From Bacillus sp. sid0103 (GTDB lineage: Bacteria; Bacillota; Bacilli; Bacillales_B; DSM-18226), in the NCBI RefSeq assembly GCF_019219025.1, contig NZ_JAHUWN010000004.1:1-64000 (forward strand): a DNA stretch of 64,000 nt, written 5' to 3'. The notes under the pieces are model-generated. The model had not been told where the DNA came from. It did no database searches and saw only the letters and a program-made list of their open reading frames with translations. How positions within the stretch are numbered: the first letter of the stretch is position 1; each line of letters starts with the position of its first letter. The position numbers were made by a program, and so were the translations under genes. Of this stretch, positions 28,391 through 36,956 are shown piece by piece.

Positions 28391-28423
28391 AACAGCACCC
28401 TCTATCTGATAGAGAGTGCTGTT
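28391..28423 (-). terminator. Terminator of the 28.6-29.4 kb operon
   Basis: The stem AACAGCAC-CCTCTATC / GATAGAGAGTGCTGTT is nearly perfect with a tiny loop. On the minus strand it is followed by a T-run (ACTTTTTTT), the classical intrinsic terminator form. Confidence 0.85.
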
Positions 28424-28562
28424 GCATGTATGGTTGTATTTGATTACTACTTTAATATTCTCCTTTAATGACAAAAAACGAACCCCGAATCGTTCCAGCT
28501 AGTTTAGACTTCTGCCTGGCAAACTTAAACTTCCCCTCTAACTCCTTTGGTACCTCCATCCC

Positions 28563-28919
28563 CTAAGAAAGCTTAAAACCAACTGCCCGCTTCTTTGGGT
28601 CATCAATCGTATACATAGCATTGACACTAAGCCCATCCTCATAAAAAACGTAGGCCATTTTGATATTTTCCACTTGAAAAAGCGAGGTTTCTAAAGGTTT
28701 GGCCGCAAACTCAATAGCACGTTCTTTTAAAATTTGGTTCACATAATCAAGAGTTTCTTGGCTTTCGCTAGCTGGTTCTACCGTAAATTCATGCTTGTAT
28801 TTATTCATAAAGTAACGAGCTTCATTCGCACGTAAACCAGCAAGCGCTTCTGCGACTGGTGAAGACTCTAAACCCGCCGTAGATACATTTTTAAAATCAA
28901 CACGATAGGACATTTCCAT
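28563..28919 (-). CDS. Hypothetical protein, partner of the effector-binding protein
   Basis: 118 residues, not recognised. Soluble, mixed alpha/beta: SYRVDFKNVSTAGLESSPVAEALAGLRANEARYFMNKYKHEF, then SLFQVENIKMAYVFYEDGLSVNAMYTIDD. Start with CCTCC-complement GGAGG seven bases upstream. It lies six bases downstream of the GyrI-like gene in one operon with a shared terminator. A fragment of a second copy of this unit lies at 27.6-27.7 kb. Confidence 0.65.
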   Translation of the reverse strand: MEMSYRVDFKNVSTAGLESSPVAEALAGLRANEARYFMNKYKHEFTVEPASESQETLDYVNQILKERAIEFAAKPLETSLFQVENIKMAYVFYEDGLSVNAMYTIDDPKKRAVGFKLS

Positions 28920-28925
28920 CCCTCC

Positions 28926-29405
28926 TTATTTCCTGACAATAGGAATCCACATTTCACCAAATACCAAACCGCTTCGCTGCCCCATCACAACCGACGTATT
29001 GGGCCCGCCAACATAGGCAAAATCCTGTGCTTCTGGCAAAGCTTGACCGAAAGCAATACCAGTAAGCATATTGCTCAACTCTTCCGCATTGTTCCCTTCC
29101 CCTTTAACAACTAGATATTCACCTTTAGGAAATTGGATCATTCGAGTTGCCTCTGGCAGCGAAGTCTCTGTCATAACCCCGGCATAATGCATCATCTTGT
29201 TATTCACCGCTTCGTTCACAGCAAAAATGTAGTCATTTGTCGCAACAGATTTTAACGTATTAAGCGTGCCATCTTGTTTGACGGCCTGCCAAAAGTCTGA
29301 TTTTTCTTTGGTTATACCCGCATAGTCCGTGTAATTACTCTTAAGCTCCGTTCCAAAACCTAACACGGTAAAGCTGTCTTTTTCTTCAATAGTATAAATT
29401 GTCAT
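28926..29405 (-). CDS. GyrI-like / AraC effector-binding domain protein
   Basis: 159 residues: MTIYTIEEKDSFTVLGFGTEL, KSDFWQAVKQDG, NEAVNNKMMHYAGVMTE, FPKGEYLVVKGEG and the end GEMWIPIVRK are the SOUL/GyrI-like effector-binding fold found in AraC and MerR regulators and as stand-alone proteins, where it binds small organic ligands. ATG 29405 lies eight bases after AAGGAAGG; the TTG two codons earlier is too close to it. Divergent from the YafY-type regulator, which probably controls it. Confidence 0.85.
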   Translation of the reverse strand: MTIYTIEEKDSFTVLGFGTELKSNYTDYAGITKEKSDFWQAVKQDGTLNTLKSVATNDYIFAVNEAVNNKMMHYAGVMTETSLPEATRMIQFPKGEYLVVKGEGNNAEELSNMLTGIAFGQALPEAQDFAYVGGPNTSVVMGQRSGLVFGEMWIPIVRK

Positions 29406-29516
29406 ATTCAAAACCTTCCTTTTTTTAAAATGGAATCAAATGATTTCTCTTTTCACCTGATGAGTTTATAATAGCGTTAAATCATGTCAAAAAATGATAC
29501 TGTTTTGGAGGCCACG

Positions 29517-30161
29517 ATGAAAAAAGTTGAACGGATTAATACCATTATGCGTTATATCAACAACCGTGCCCACTTTACCATTACTGAAATTATGCAGGAA
29601 TTTAACATCTCTCGTTCAACTGCTATACGGGATATCAAAGAAATTGAAGCCATGGGGATGCCGCTAGTCGCTGAAGTTGGAAGGGATGGAGGTTATTTTG
29701 TCATGAACAACTCTGTCCTACCCACCGTTCGCTTTACGGATAATGAAATCAGAGCTCTTTTTATAGCCTTTATGGCCACAAGAAATCAACAACTCCCCTA
29801 TTTAAAGAGTCGACAGTCGTTAGCTGAAAAATTACTTGACCTCATCTCAGAAAACCAGCAAGAAGACCTTGTACTGTTAAATCAAATCTTGCTTTTTGAA
29901 GGGACGAATCCCCATAATCCCGACCAGCTTGATTTATCAGACCTTCCCCATCCGATGTTAGAAAAAAAAGTTTCCATTTCCTATACGGACCCTTACCAAA
30001 CCACGGCGGTTCTAAAGACTTTTATCAATGTAAATAACACAGAAGAAATGGCCGAAATATCCAATTGGTTGCTTTTCCTAGGTGGGGATATCAAGGTCAG
30101 GGAAATGCCGGAAGAAGTCTTGAATGATATAAAAGAGAGATTATTCCTATATTCCCCATAA
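29517..30161 (+). CDS. YafY/DeoR-type HTH regulator (short)
   Basis: About 214 residues from ATG 29517 (GGAGG five bases before); an upstream in-frame ATG (29484) is less likely. N-terminal HTH_11: TMKKVERINTIMRYINNRAHFTITEIMQEFNISRSTAIRDIKEIEAMG. A shortened WYL-region-like part follows (VLPTVRFTDNEIRALF, YLKSRQSLAEKLLD). Full YafY proteins are about 300 residues and carry a WYL domain; here only a diverged C-terminal piece is seen. Ligand unknown. Divergent promoter region with the GyrI-like operon (29406-29516). Confidence 0.82.
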   Translation: MKKVERINTIMRYINNRAHFTITEIMQEFNISRSTAIRDIKEIEAMGMPLVAEVGRDGGYFVMNNSVLPTVRFTDNEIRALFIAFMATRNQQLPYLKSRQSLAEKLLDLISENQQEDLVLLNQILLFEGTNPHNPDQLDLSDLPHPMLEKKVSISYTDPYQTTAVLKTFINVNNTEEMAEISNWLLFLGGDIKVREMPEEVLNDIKERLFLYSP

Positions 30162-30238
30162 TTACTACTAGTTAAAACCACATATAGATGCGTTAGGTGA
30201 ACCGTGACAAAATCAAGTGAGGTTATCTCTTTAAATAG

Positions 30239-30276
30239 AAACAGCACCATTCCAATTAGTGTGGATGGTGCTGTTT
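30239..30276. terminator. Shared terminator, regulator / OYE
   Basis: Perfect 12-bp stem AAACAGCACCAT / ATGGTGCTGTTT with a 14-base loop between two convergent genes. Confidence 0.85.
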
Positions 30277-30364
30277 ACATTAGAGGAACATTTCCTCAAG
30301 CAAAAAGATCAAAACAGGACTTCCCTTTTGAGGAGGGACACTATTCTATCAAAACTATATGTAA

Positions 30365-31498
30365 TTAAATCAGATATTTCTCGGATTCCTTCGTATAATG
30401 CACGCCTTGATTAAGATGGCCATTTTTGAGTTTTATTGCCCATTCTGGATCCGCTAGTATGGCACGACCAATGGCTACATAGTCAAATTCGCCTGCTTTG
30501 ATTTTTTCATCTACAATTTTGAGATTGTCTTCTATTGTTACATGATCATTATCCTGATTGCTCAGAAATGCACGGTTAATTCCGACGGAACCGACCGCAA
30601 TCGTTGGTTTATTGGTCATTTGTTTCGTCCAGCCGGCTAAGGTTAATGATGGGTCTTCCTCTTTAAATTCAGGTTCCCAAATTCGTCTGGTCGAGCAGTG
30701 GAAAATATCTACACCAGCTTCTACCAATGGGGTAAGCAATTGTTCCAGCTCCTTAGAGTTCTTAGCTAATTTTGCTTGATAATCAGTTCCTTTCCATTGT
30801 GAATAACGAAAGACAATTGGAAAATCAGGCCCGACTTCTCTCCGACAAGCCCGAACGATATCTGCTGCGAATTTTGATCGCTCTCCTATATCCCCGCCAT
30901 ACTCATCTATACGTTTGTTCGTTAGTTCCCAAAAAAATTGATCAATTAAGTATCCGTGTGCACCATGCAACTCAATTCCGTCAAAGCCGATACGCTTCGC
31001 ATTTGCGGCCGCTTCAGCGTAGGCATCAATCATTTCAGCCACTTCGTCTTTCGTTAAAGCCTTTATTTTCTCATTTCTCTGGCCTCTTAACGTAAATCCG
31101 GACGGACTGACTGGGGGCGCGTCAATATTTGGTTCACTGCCTGCTTTTCGGGCTGCACCTACATGCCATAATTGTGGAATGATTTTGCCGCCTGCTTTGT
31201 GGACTTCCTTCACTACATTTGCCCAGCCATTTAAGGCTTTCTCCCCATAAAATCGGGGAATATTGGGGCTCATAACTGCAGCTGGATGATTAATCGCTGT
31301 CCCTTCCGTAATGATGAGCCCAATCCCATTCTCGGCACGTTTTCGGTAATATTGTGCAACATTTTCTCCCGGGATCCCTTCCGGCGAAAACATTCTTGTC
31401 ATTGGGGCCATCACTAACCGGCTAGCTAACCTTTCATTTCCAAATGGTACAGATTGTAACAAAGTATGACCTGCAAACTTTTGATCCAAGGCGAGCAC
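30365..31498 (-). CDS. Old Yellow Enzyme family NADH:flavin oxidoreductase
   Basis: 377 residues, an FMN-binding TIM barrel that reduces activated alkenes or nitro compounds with NAD(P)H. Seen: RLVMAPMTRMFSPEG at the N-terminus (FMN strand 1), GLIITEGTAI, GGKIIPQLWHVGAA, FDGIELHGAHGYLIDQFFWELTNKR (the His-x-x-His active-site pair in the form HGAH), FRYSQWKG and the C-terminal phosphate site AIGRAILADPEW. The start is GTG 31498 or TTG 31489; the ribosome site AAGGAA fits the latter better. Stand-alone gene. Confidence 0.92.
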   Translation of the reverse strand: MLALDQKFAGHTLLQSVPFGNERLASRLVMAPMTRMFSPEGIPGENVAQYYRKRAENGIGLIITEGTAINHPAAVMSPNIPRFYGEKALNGWANVVKEVHKAGGKIIPQLWHVGAARKAGSEPNIDAPPVSPSGFTLRGQRNEKIKALTKDEVAEMIDAYAEAAANAKRIGFDGIELHGAHGYLIDQFFWELTNKRIDEYGGDIGERSKFAADIVRACRREVGPDFPIVFRYSQWKGTDYQAKLAKNSKELEQLLTPLVEAGVDIFHCSTRRIWEPEFKEEDPSLTLAGWTKQMTNKPTIAVGSVGINRAFLSNQDNDHVTIEDNLKIVDEKIKAGEFDYVAIGRAILADPEWAIKLKNGHLNQGVHYTKESEKYLI

Positions 31499-31686
31499 TT
31501 CCTTTTTATTTATTCGTTTTAGCCTGCTCCTTTTATTCTATAATTCTACTTTATAAATATAAACTGATAAGTTCTATGTTTATACTAATATTAAAAACAT
31601 TGGCGATTTAGCAGGTTATTTATAAAACGACAAACAAACTAGTCGCGGTACTTTTTATCACAGGAATTCCTACCACAAAACAAAAT

Positions 31687-31730
31687 AGAGTGCAAGGAAA
31701 CCCACATTATTGGGTGTTAGTAAGCACTCT
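31687..31730 (-). terminator. Hairpin after helicase-tail remnant
   Basis: AGAGTGC pairs with GCACTCT, with a smaller inner stem CCCACATTATTGGG. It parallels the terminator at 46,568-46,610 in position and sequence. Confidence 0.6.
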
Positions 31731-31740
31731 GTATAAAATT

Positions 31741-31803
31741 CTAATATTTTTTTCTTACTTTCTCTTTTACAGATTCCTTCTTCAATAATTCCTTCACTTT
31801 CTG
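31741..31803 (-). pseudogene. Tail remnant of a DUF4011-type helicase
   Basis: Twenty codons (QKVKELLKKESVKEKV...stop) match the last residues of the 46,627 helicase (KELLKKETVKEKVSN), followed by a related terminator. Nothing else of the gene survives upstream. Confidence 0.65.
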
Positions 31804-31886
31804 AAAATAGAGAAATGTTAGTTCACCGCTCTTTGTAATCTCGAATTCAATTCAATACGTAACAATTTAATAGCATTTTGGACTTC

Positions 31887-32441
31887 CTAGTCTAATAGCA
31901 TTTTATTTTCGTATTCGGAGGCAAGTGCTTGGGCGTAGTCGCTGAAGATAGTTTTACTGCGGGATGGTCCCATGTCGATGTCAGCGTAGTTGGAGAAGAT
32001 GAGTTTTCTTAGTTCGTTGGCATTGTACTTAATTTGCTGTTGTTTGAGTTTAGTTTGTTCGGCTTGGTTGGATTTTTTATAGGCTTCGCTTTCAATATAA
32101 TTGGTTAGATTAGGAGGTGGAACAGGTTTGTTATTGGCTGTACCAGGTTTTAGTTTACTTCCTAAGAAGACCTGGATTTCTCCTTCATCCTTGCCAACGG
32201 TATCAAAAAGAGAGAAGGAGGCGGTCTTGTCTTGGTCTTCTTTTGTGGCTATGGTTAGATGTTCTTTTAATATGGACATCACAGCTTTACTATCCTCATC
32301 ATCATAATTAAAAACCATATAAAGGACTGTGCTTGTATCGACTAACGGCTTCATTGCCCCAAAGAGTTCAGCTGACTGAAAAATTTGTCTTAGTACGTTT
32401 TTCACATTATGTCGGCTGGGCTCAATTAGAAAATAACTCAT
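31887..32441 (-). CDS. Hypothetical protein
   Basis: About 184 residues from ATG 32441; an in-frame TTG at 32483 has no better ribosome site. Not recognised. MSYFLIEPSRHNVKNVLRQIFQSAELFGAMKPL, VLYMVFNYDDEDSKAVMSILKEHL and FSLFDTVGKDEGEIQVFLGSKL suggest a soluble alpha/beta N-terminal half, a Pro/Asn linker (KPVPPPNL) and a Lys/Gln-rich helical C-terminal half with a basic-acidic end. Located between a helicase-tail remnant and an MFS gene; no operon partner. Confidence 0.6.
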   Translation of the reverse strand: MSYFLIEPSRHNVKNVLRQIFQSAELFGAMKPLVDTSTVLYMVFNYDDEDSKAVMSILKEHLTIATKEDQDKTASFSLFDTVGKDEGEIQVFLGSKLKPGTANNKPVPPPNLTNYIESEAYKKSNQAEQTKLKQQQIKYNANELRKLIFSNYADIDMGPSRSKTIFSDYAQALASEYENKMLLD

Positions 32442-32670
32442 TTGATTCGTTCCGGTGAACCTTATCAGGTTTTTGCAAACCAATATAATAGGATCATATT
32501 CAATTTCAATCTGTGACTTACTATTATTATGAATTTAATATTACTGGAACTTCCAATAACCATCCAACTGCTTTCCTTCAAGTGCTTGCAGCAACCAATC
32601 TTGATTATCATTATCCACGTTTTTGTTGAAAATGTTTACCTTAAAATTCCTCAATCCTATAACCCTAACA
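32442..32670. other. Short intergenic region, nothing recognised
   Basis: AT-rich; should contain the promoter of the 31,887 gene. No structure stood out. Confidence 0.3.
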
Positions 32671-33954
32671 TTACCCCGATGAAGCATGGGATTTCATTCG
32701 AATTTCGTAGGAGCTGAAGACTTTTCCATATAAATAAGCAAAACTGAATTGTAAACCAGAAGCTATGTAGAAAGGCAGGGCCAGTGAACCAAATCCAAAA
32801 AGATAGCCGGTAAAATACGGTCCAATCGAGATGGGCAGCCTGATTGAAAAGATATTGATGCTTGATGCGAAACCACGGCGCATGTCACGAGTCAAACTCA
32901 CACTCAACGCTTGCTGTGCCCCTTGTGTACCTCTGTTTAAAGCCGTTCGTATGATATACAAGACAGAAACAAGTGCATAGGACGATAGTAAGGGCATCAA
33001 AATCAAAAGCAGGCTTGCAATAAAACGAACCAGCACAATGGACCTTATTGTCCCGTGTTTGTTGGATAATCTTGCTTGTAAGACCGAGGTAACACCTGTC
33101 GCAAAAAAAGTGACAGCCAATGTGCTTCCAATCTGTATACTGCTTACCCCGAATTTAGCCGAAAACCAATACGACATCATGGGTCCCGTAAGCCCAATGG
33201 CAATCCCGTTAAGTATGTTAATGGCTGCGAGCTTAAAGACCGCAGAATTTTCTTCGCGCAGGATTCTCTTTTCTTGATTCCCTGACTCCTCTTTTATATA
33301 TCCTGGTTGATTATCAATTTTTCCTTCCTGAATGGTTAAAATGATTGACGCTGTCACAAAGGATAAAACGAAGATAAAGAAGAATATAGGGCGATAGAAA
33401 GTGTCTCCTTTAAGATTATGATTCCATAAGGCCGTGATCCCCGCCAGCACTGCACCTGCCGCCATTCCGAAAAAGCTAAGAGCATTATTCAGACTATATA
33501 CCTTTCCACGCTCTTTTTTTGGGATAAAGGCCGCCAGCCAAGCCTGCTCCGCCGGGGCACAAGGACTGGGAGAACCGGCGTCCGCTTTCCCAAAACCTGA
33601 AAGTGTGATTGCAATAAATAACAAAATAGTATTTGTAGATAATATCCCAATCAACGCACATCCGGCAATTAATAGTTCAGAAAAAAGGATAAAGGGTTTT
33701 CTCCCCAGTCGATCGCTATAAATACCTATGACTGGGGCTAGTCCTACACCAAGCAAACCTCCGGCAGCAAGCACACTTCCAATCGCCGCTGTGCTCCAAC
33801 CCAGTGCAGCGAGGTATAGAGACAAATCAACAACTAGCATGCCTTGTCCAATACTTCGAATAGCATTGACCAGCATAAGTTTTTTGGCCGCCGGATGAAT
33901 TTTTCCGGCTCCTTCTTCATCGTTCTTACCAAACACAAACTTCAACTTTATCAC
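32671..33954 (-). CDS. MFS transporter
   Basis: 427 residues with about 12 helices. The loop 2-3 signature GIYSDRLGRKPFI, helix 1 SIGQGMLVVDLSLYLAALG and the conserved KADAGSPSPCAPAEQAWLAAFIPKKERGKVYSL stretch place it in the MFS; a drug/metabolite-efflux type is likely but the substrate cannot be read. GTG start at 33954 with a weak ribosome site. It lies between unrelated genes and about 0.7 kb from pqqE, on the same strand but with the plus-strand YkvA gene in between, so a link to PQQ export is only a guess. Confidence 0.85.
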   Translation of the reverse strand: MIKLKFVFGKNDEEGAGKIHPAAKKLMLVNAIRSIGQGMLVVDLSLYLAALGWSTAAIGSVLAAGGLLGVGLAPVIGIYSDRLGRKPFILFSELLIAGCALIGILSTNTILLFIAITLSGFGKADAGSPSPCAPAEQAWLAAFIPKKERGKVYSLNNALSFFGMAAGAVLAGITALWNHNLKGDTFYRPIFFFIFVLSFVTASIILTIQEGKIDNQPGYIKEESGNQEKRILREENSAVFKLAAINILNGIAIGLTGPMMSYWFSAKFGVSSIQIGSTLAVTFFATGVTSVLQARLSNKHGTIRSIVLVRFIASLLLILMPLLSSYALVSVLYIIRTALNRGTQGAQQALSVSLTRDMRRGFASSINIFSIRLPISIGPYFTGYLFGFGSLALPFYIASGLQFSFAYLYGKVFSSYEIRMKSHASSG

Positions 33955-34208
33955 TTCTTTTCTATTTTTCTTACATCATTTTAAATAATTACGTGGGGAT
34001 ATCGGTAAACCATTGTTTATTTACTCTACTTAAAAGAGTTCCAAATTCTCCTGTCATTTATTCACATCCATTACGGTTTACCTATAAAGGAAACATCACA
34101 ATGGGTGCATTATGTCTTTAGAAAAAAAAAACCAAATAGCGGATACGCATAAGTTGTTTAAAATGGTGATGTTCGAAGCAAAATAATCCGAAAGGATCTG
34201 GCTGAACG
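33955..34208. other. Divergent intergenic region
   Basis: Divergent promoters of the MFS gene and the YkvA-like gene are expected here. No clear motif. Confidence 0.3.
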
Positions 34209-34631
34209 ATGAAAAACGAGGATAGTTTATTAGAGAGGGAAGGAAGCGACATGGTTAAGCATCTAAACAAATGGAAGGAATTCATACAAAATATTAAACA
34301 AAATATCTATATTGTGTATCTTGCATACCGTTATCCGAAAACACCATGGTATGCTAAAGCATTTTCATTATTGATTGTTGCCTATGCGTTAAGCCCCATA
34401 GACCTTATTCCAGATTTCATTCCAGTATTAGGTTATTTGGATGAAGTTATTCTGCTTCCCTTGGGGATATTAGGAGTGTTCACCCTGATACCTAATCAAG
34501 TATTGCAAGAATGCAGGGTGATGGCCTCCCGAACGCCTAAAATGCTGCGGAAAAATTGGGCAGCAGCGATTGTTATTCTCCTCGTTTGGATCAGTCTCGC
34601 GACCACTGTTCTTTTCAAATGGGTCATATAA
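34209..34631 (+). CDS. YkvA family (DUF1232) membrane protein
   Basis: 140 residues. The DUF1232 hallmark AYALSPIDLIPDFIPVLGYLDEVILLPLGI lies at about 58-88, and a C-terminal membrane helix (AAAIVILLVWISLATTVLF) follows. Function unknown in Bacillus. The ATG at 34251 (residue 15) has AAGGAAG at good spacing and may be the true start. Convergent with pqqE. Confidence 0.85.
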   Translation: MKNEDSLLEREGSDMVKHLNKWKEFIQNIKQNIYIVYLAYRYPKTPWYAKAFSLLIVAYALSPIDLIPDFIPVLGYLDEVILLPLGILGVFTLIPNQVLQECRVMASRTPKMLRKNWAAAIVILLVWISLATTVLFKWVI

Positions 34632-34700
34632 AAAAGGTGCAAAGGTTATGTATGGAGTCCCTTAGCACCAAATTTGCAATCACATATTTTTATTAGAGTT

Positions 34701-35843
34701 TTATGTTTTTTTTGATGCGGGTCTATCTAGCCGAAATCTCCGATAGATGATAGGTGATGACTGTATAATGGGGGTGCAATTAGCGTCTTGTACAGCTTTT
34801 TCAATCAGATAATGTTTTGGCGCCCATTGGCAGACTGGATCCGTCGCATAAGCGTCCCCAGTTAAAGCAAAAGCCTGGCAGCGGCACCCACCTCCGTCTT
34901 GGTGTCTTAGTTCACACGAAAGGCAGGGTTCTGGCATCCATTCTTCACCGCGGAAATGGTTAAAAGACTCTGATTCATACCAAATATGACTTAGTGACGA
35001 ATCAAGAACATTTTCAAAGGAAAGACCCTCAATCATCCCGGCTGTCGGGCAAGGAAGGACTGCCCCATTTGGTGCTACCGTTAGGCCAATCGTCCCCCAT
35101 CCCCCCATACAAGGCTTAGGTGCCTGAGCATAATAATCAGGAATAACCCAAATGATTTCGATTTTTTTCCCAATGCGCGCTTTTGCGGCGTCATAGATTT
35201 CACGGGCAGCTTTAATCTGAACACGGCTTGGCAAAAGCTGCTCCCGATTGAGCAAAGCCCAGTTATAATACTGTGTATTCGCCAGTTCCAGACGTTCAGC
35301 ACCCACCTCCTCGGCGAGTTTAATAATCTCATCCAAATGATCAATATTCATTCGGTGCAATACGACATTTAATGATAAATACAATCCGGCTTTTTTTACC
35401 GCTTTGCAAGCTTCCCTTTTCTTGTCAAAAGCCTTAAAACCGCCGATGATGTCCGAAAGCTTTGCTTCGCCTGCCTGAAAGCTCACCTGCACATTTTCCA
35501 GTCCGGCATCACAGAGCCGGGCTGCCTTTTCAGTTGTTAATCCAATGCCGCTGGTTATGAGATTGGTATACATCTCTAATTTATTTGCATGGCGGATAAA
35601 AACTTCCAAATCGCCTCGCAAAAGTGGTTCTCCACCGGAAAAATGAACTTCTACAACTCCCAGATCAGCCGCCTCAGACAAAACACGGCACCACTCCCCG
35701 GTCGATATTTCCATTGCCTTTGATATCATTTCTAAAGGGTTCGAACAATATGGACAATGTAAAGGACAGCGATGAGTTAACTCCGCGACCAAGGAAAATG
35801 GGGGGGGAGCCCCATTATTGTTCTTTGTTATCGACTGAACCAT
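34701..35843 (-). CDS. pqqE: PqqE, radical SAM PQQ biosynthesis enzyme
   Basis: 380 residues. PqqE joins Glu and Tyr of the PqqA peptide by a C-C bond, with PqqD as chaperone. The radical SAM cluster is CPLHCPYC (Cys 26, 30, 33), followed by SGGEPLL; a SPASM-type C-terminus (CLSCELRHQDGGGCRC, then C in DPVCQW) holds the auxiliary clusters. The first codons overlap the end of pqqD by 29 bases, which implies coupling. Last gene of the cluster. Confidence 0.96.
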   Translation of the reverse strand: MVQSITKNNNGAPPPFSLVAELTHRCPLHCPYCSNPLEMISKAMEISTGEWCRVLSEAADLGVVEVHFSGGEPLLRGDLEVFIRHANKLEMYTNLITSGIGLTTEKAARLCDAGLENVQVSFQAGEAKLSDIIGGFKAFDKKREACKAVKKAGLYLSLNVVLHRMNIDHLDEIIKLAEEVGAERLELANTQYYNWALLNREQLLPSRVQIKAAREIYDAAKARIGKKIEIIWVIPDYYAQAPKPCMGGWGTIGLTVAPNGAVLPCPTAGMIEGLSFENVLDSSLSHIWYESESFNHFRGEEWMPEPCLSCELRHQDGGGCRCQAFALTGDAYATDPVCQWAPKHYLIEKAVQDANCTPIIQSSPIIYRRFRLDRPASKKT

Positions 35844-36162
35844 GTTTATGGATCACCACCCAACCCTGATCCTCCATCTCCCGGAGAAACTCAGAAATAT
35901 CTGCTTTCATCGTTTTCAAATCAAGCAGAGCACTTGTATCTGCAGTTTCTGTGTCTGCCTGCAGGGAAGCCCTTATTTTTTCAGTGATGGTGTTCACCGT
36001 TTGTCTCCCGTCACATAAAGTAAGTATAGATGCAGCCGTTTCGTTCAAGACCACGACCTTTTCCGGTAACAAAAGAAGATTCTTTTCCCTTACTTTATCA
36101 AATTTTAATCGCGCCTTTGCTGCGAGTCTTGGAATACTGTCAGCTAAAATTGACTCCACCAC
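35815..36162 (-). CDS. pqqD: PqqD, PqqA-binding chaperone
   Basis: 115 residues, PqqD/RRE fold: LAAKARLKFDKVREKNLLLLPEKVVVLNETAASILTLCDGRQTV, then a long helix and the GWVVI end. It presents the precursor peptide to PqqE. GTG start at 36162 or one codon later; the ribosome site AAAGG is close. It lies between pqqC and pqqE; a 45-base gap separates it from pqqC. Confidence 0.93.
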   Translation of the reverse strand: MVESILADSIPRLAAKARLKFDKVREKNLLLLPEKVVVLNETAASILTLCDGRQTVNTITEKIRASLQADTETADTSALLDLKTMKADISEFLREMEDQGWVVIHKHGSVDNKEQ

Positions 36163-36206
36163 CTTTCATTTATTTTTCGGGTGAGTGATAAAACCATCGT
36201 TCATTC

Positions 36207-36956
36207 TTATAGAGGATATGCATTTTCGATGGCATCAAGCTGTGCCCACAACACATCACACTTGAAACGCAGTGCGGCAACAGCCCGCCTTTGATCTTTC
36301 GGAGTTTGGCAATAGGTAGTCACAAGTTTAAGGGCTGTATCGGCATCACGCGGCGCCTGTGAAAGGCGATTTTGAAAATATTCCAGACCTGCACGGTCAA
36401 TCCATGGATAAAGCCGCTCAAGGATCTTCATTCTCTTTGACATTAAATCAGGAGAAAACAATTCGGTTAGGGAGGAAGCAACGGCTACCATCCACGGTTT
36501 TGTCCGCGCGAAGTTTACATAGGCATCAACAGCAAATCGAACACCCGGAACGACTCTGACTTCCTGCGTTACTTCTTCCCGGGATAACCCCACAGCCTCA
36601 CCAAGCCGAAGCCATGCTTCAATTCCACCTTCTTCCCCTTGCGTTCCGTCATGATCAATGATTCGCCCAATCCATTCACGTCGCATATCCCTTGACGGCA
36701 GCCTAGAAAGAATAGCTGCATCTTTAATCGGAACTGATTTTTGATAATAGTACCGGTTAGCCACCCAACCGCGGATCTGTTCTCTGCTTAATTTTCCTTT
36801 ATGCATCGCTACGTGAAATGGATGTTTGTCATGATAGAAGGAACTTCCAACAGCTTTTAATTGCTCTGTGAATTCATCCCTCGTCCATAATTCTTCCTTT
36901 GTATCATTTAACACCCTTTCTAGGCTAAGGAAATCACCTTGATCCAAAATGTTCAC
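36207..36956 (-). CDS. pqqC: PqqC, PQQ synthase
   Basis: 249 residues; the cofactorless oxidase that makes the last ring closure and eight-electron oxidation. Family marks: HPFHVAMHKGKLSREQIRGWVANRYYYQKSVPIKDAAILS, DHDGTQGEEGGIEAWLRLGEAVG, FVNFARTKPW-like VNFARTKPWMVAVASSLTELF. The GTG at 36956 overlaps the pqqB stop (GTGA); a TTG at 36947 is better spaced from GGAGG and could be used. Confidence 0.95.
   Translation of the reverse strand: MNILDQGDFLSLERVLNDTKEELWTRDEFTEQLKAVGSSFYHDKHPFHVAMHKGKLSREQIRGWVANRYYYQKSVPIKDAAILSRLPSRDMRREWIGRIIDHDGTQGEEGGIEAWLRLGEAVGLSREEVTQEVRVVPGVRFAVDAYVNFARTKPWMVAVASSLTELFSPDLMSKRMKILERLYPWIDRAGLEYFQNRLSQAPRDADTALKLVTTYCQTPKDQRRAVAALRFKCDVLWAQLDAIENAYPL

Noticed and set aside
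32671..33954. MFS gene as a dedicated PQQ exporter
   Set aside because: Not in the operon; the oppositely oriented YkvA gene separates it from pqqE, and nothing in the protein indicates the substrate.
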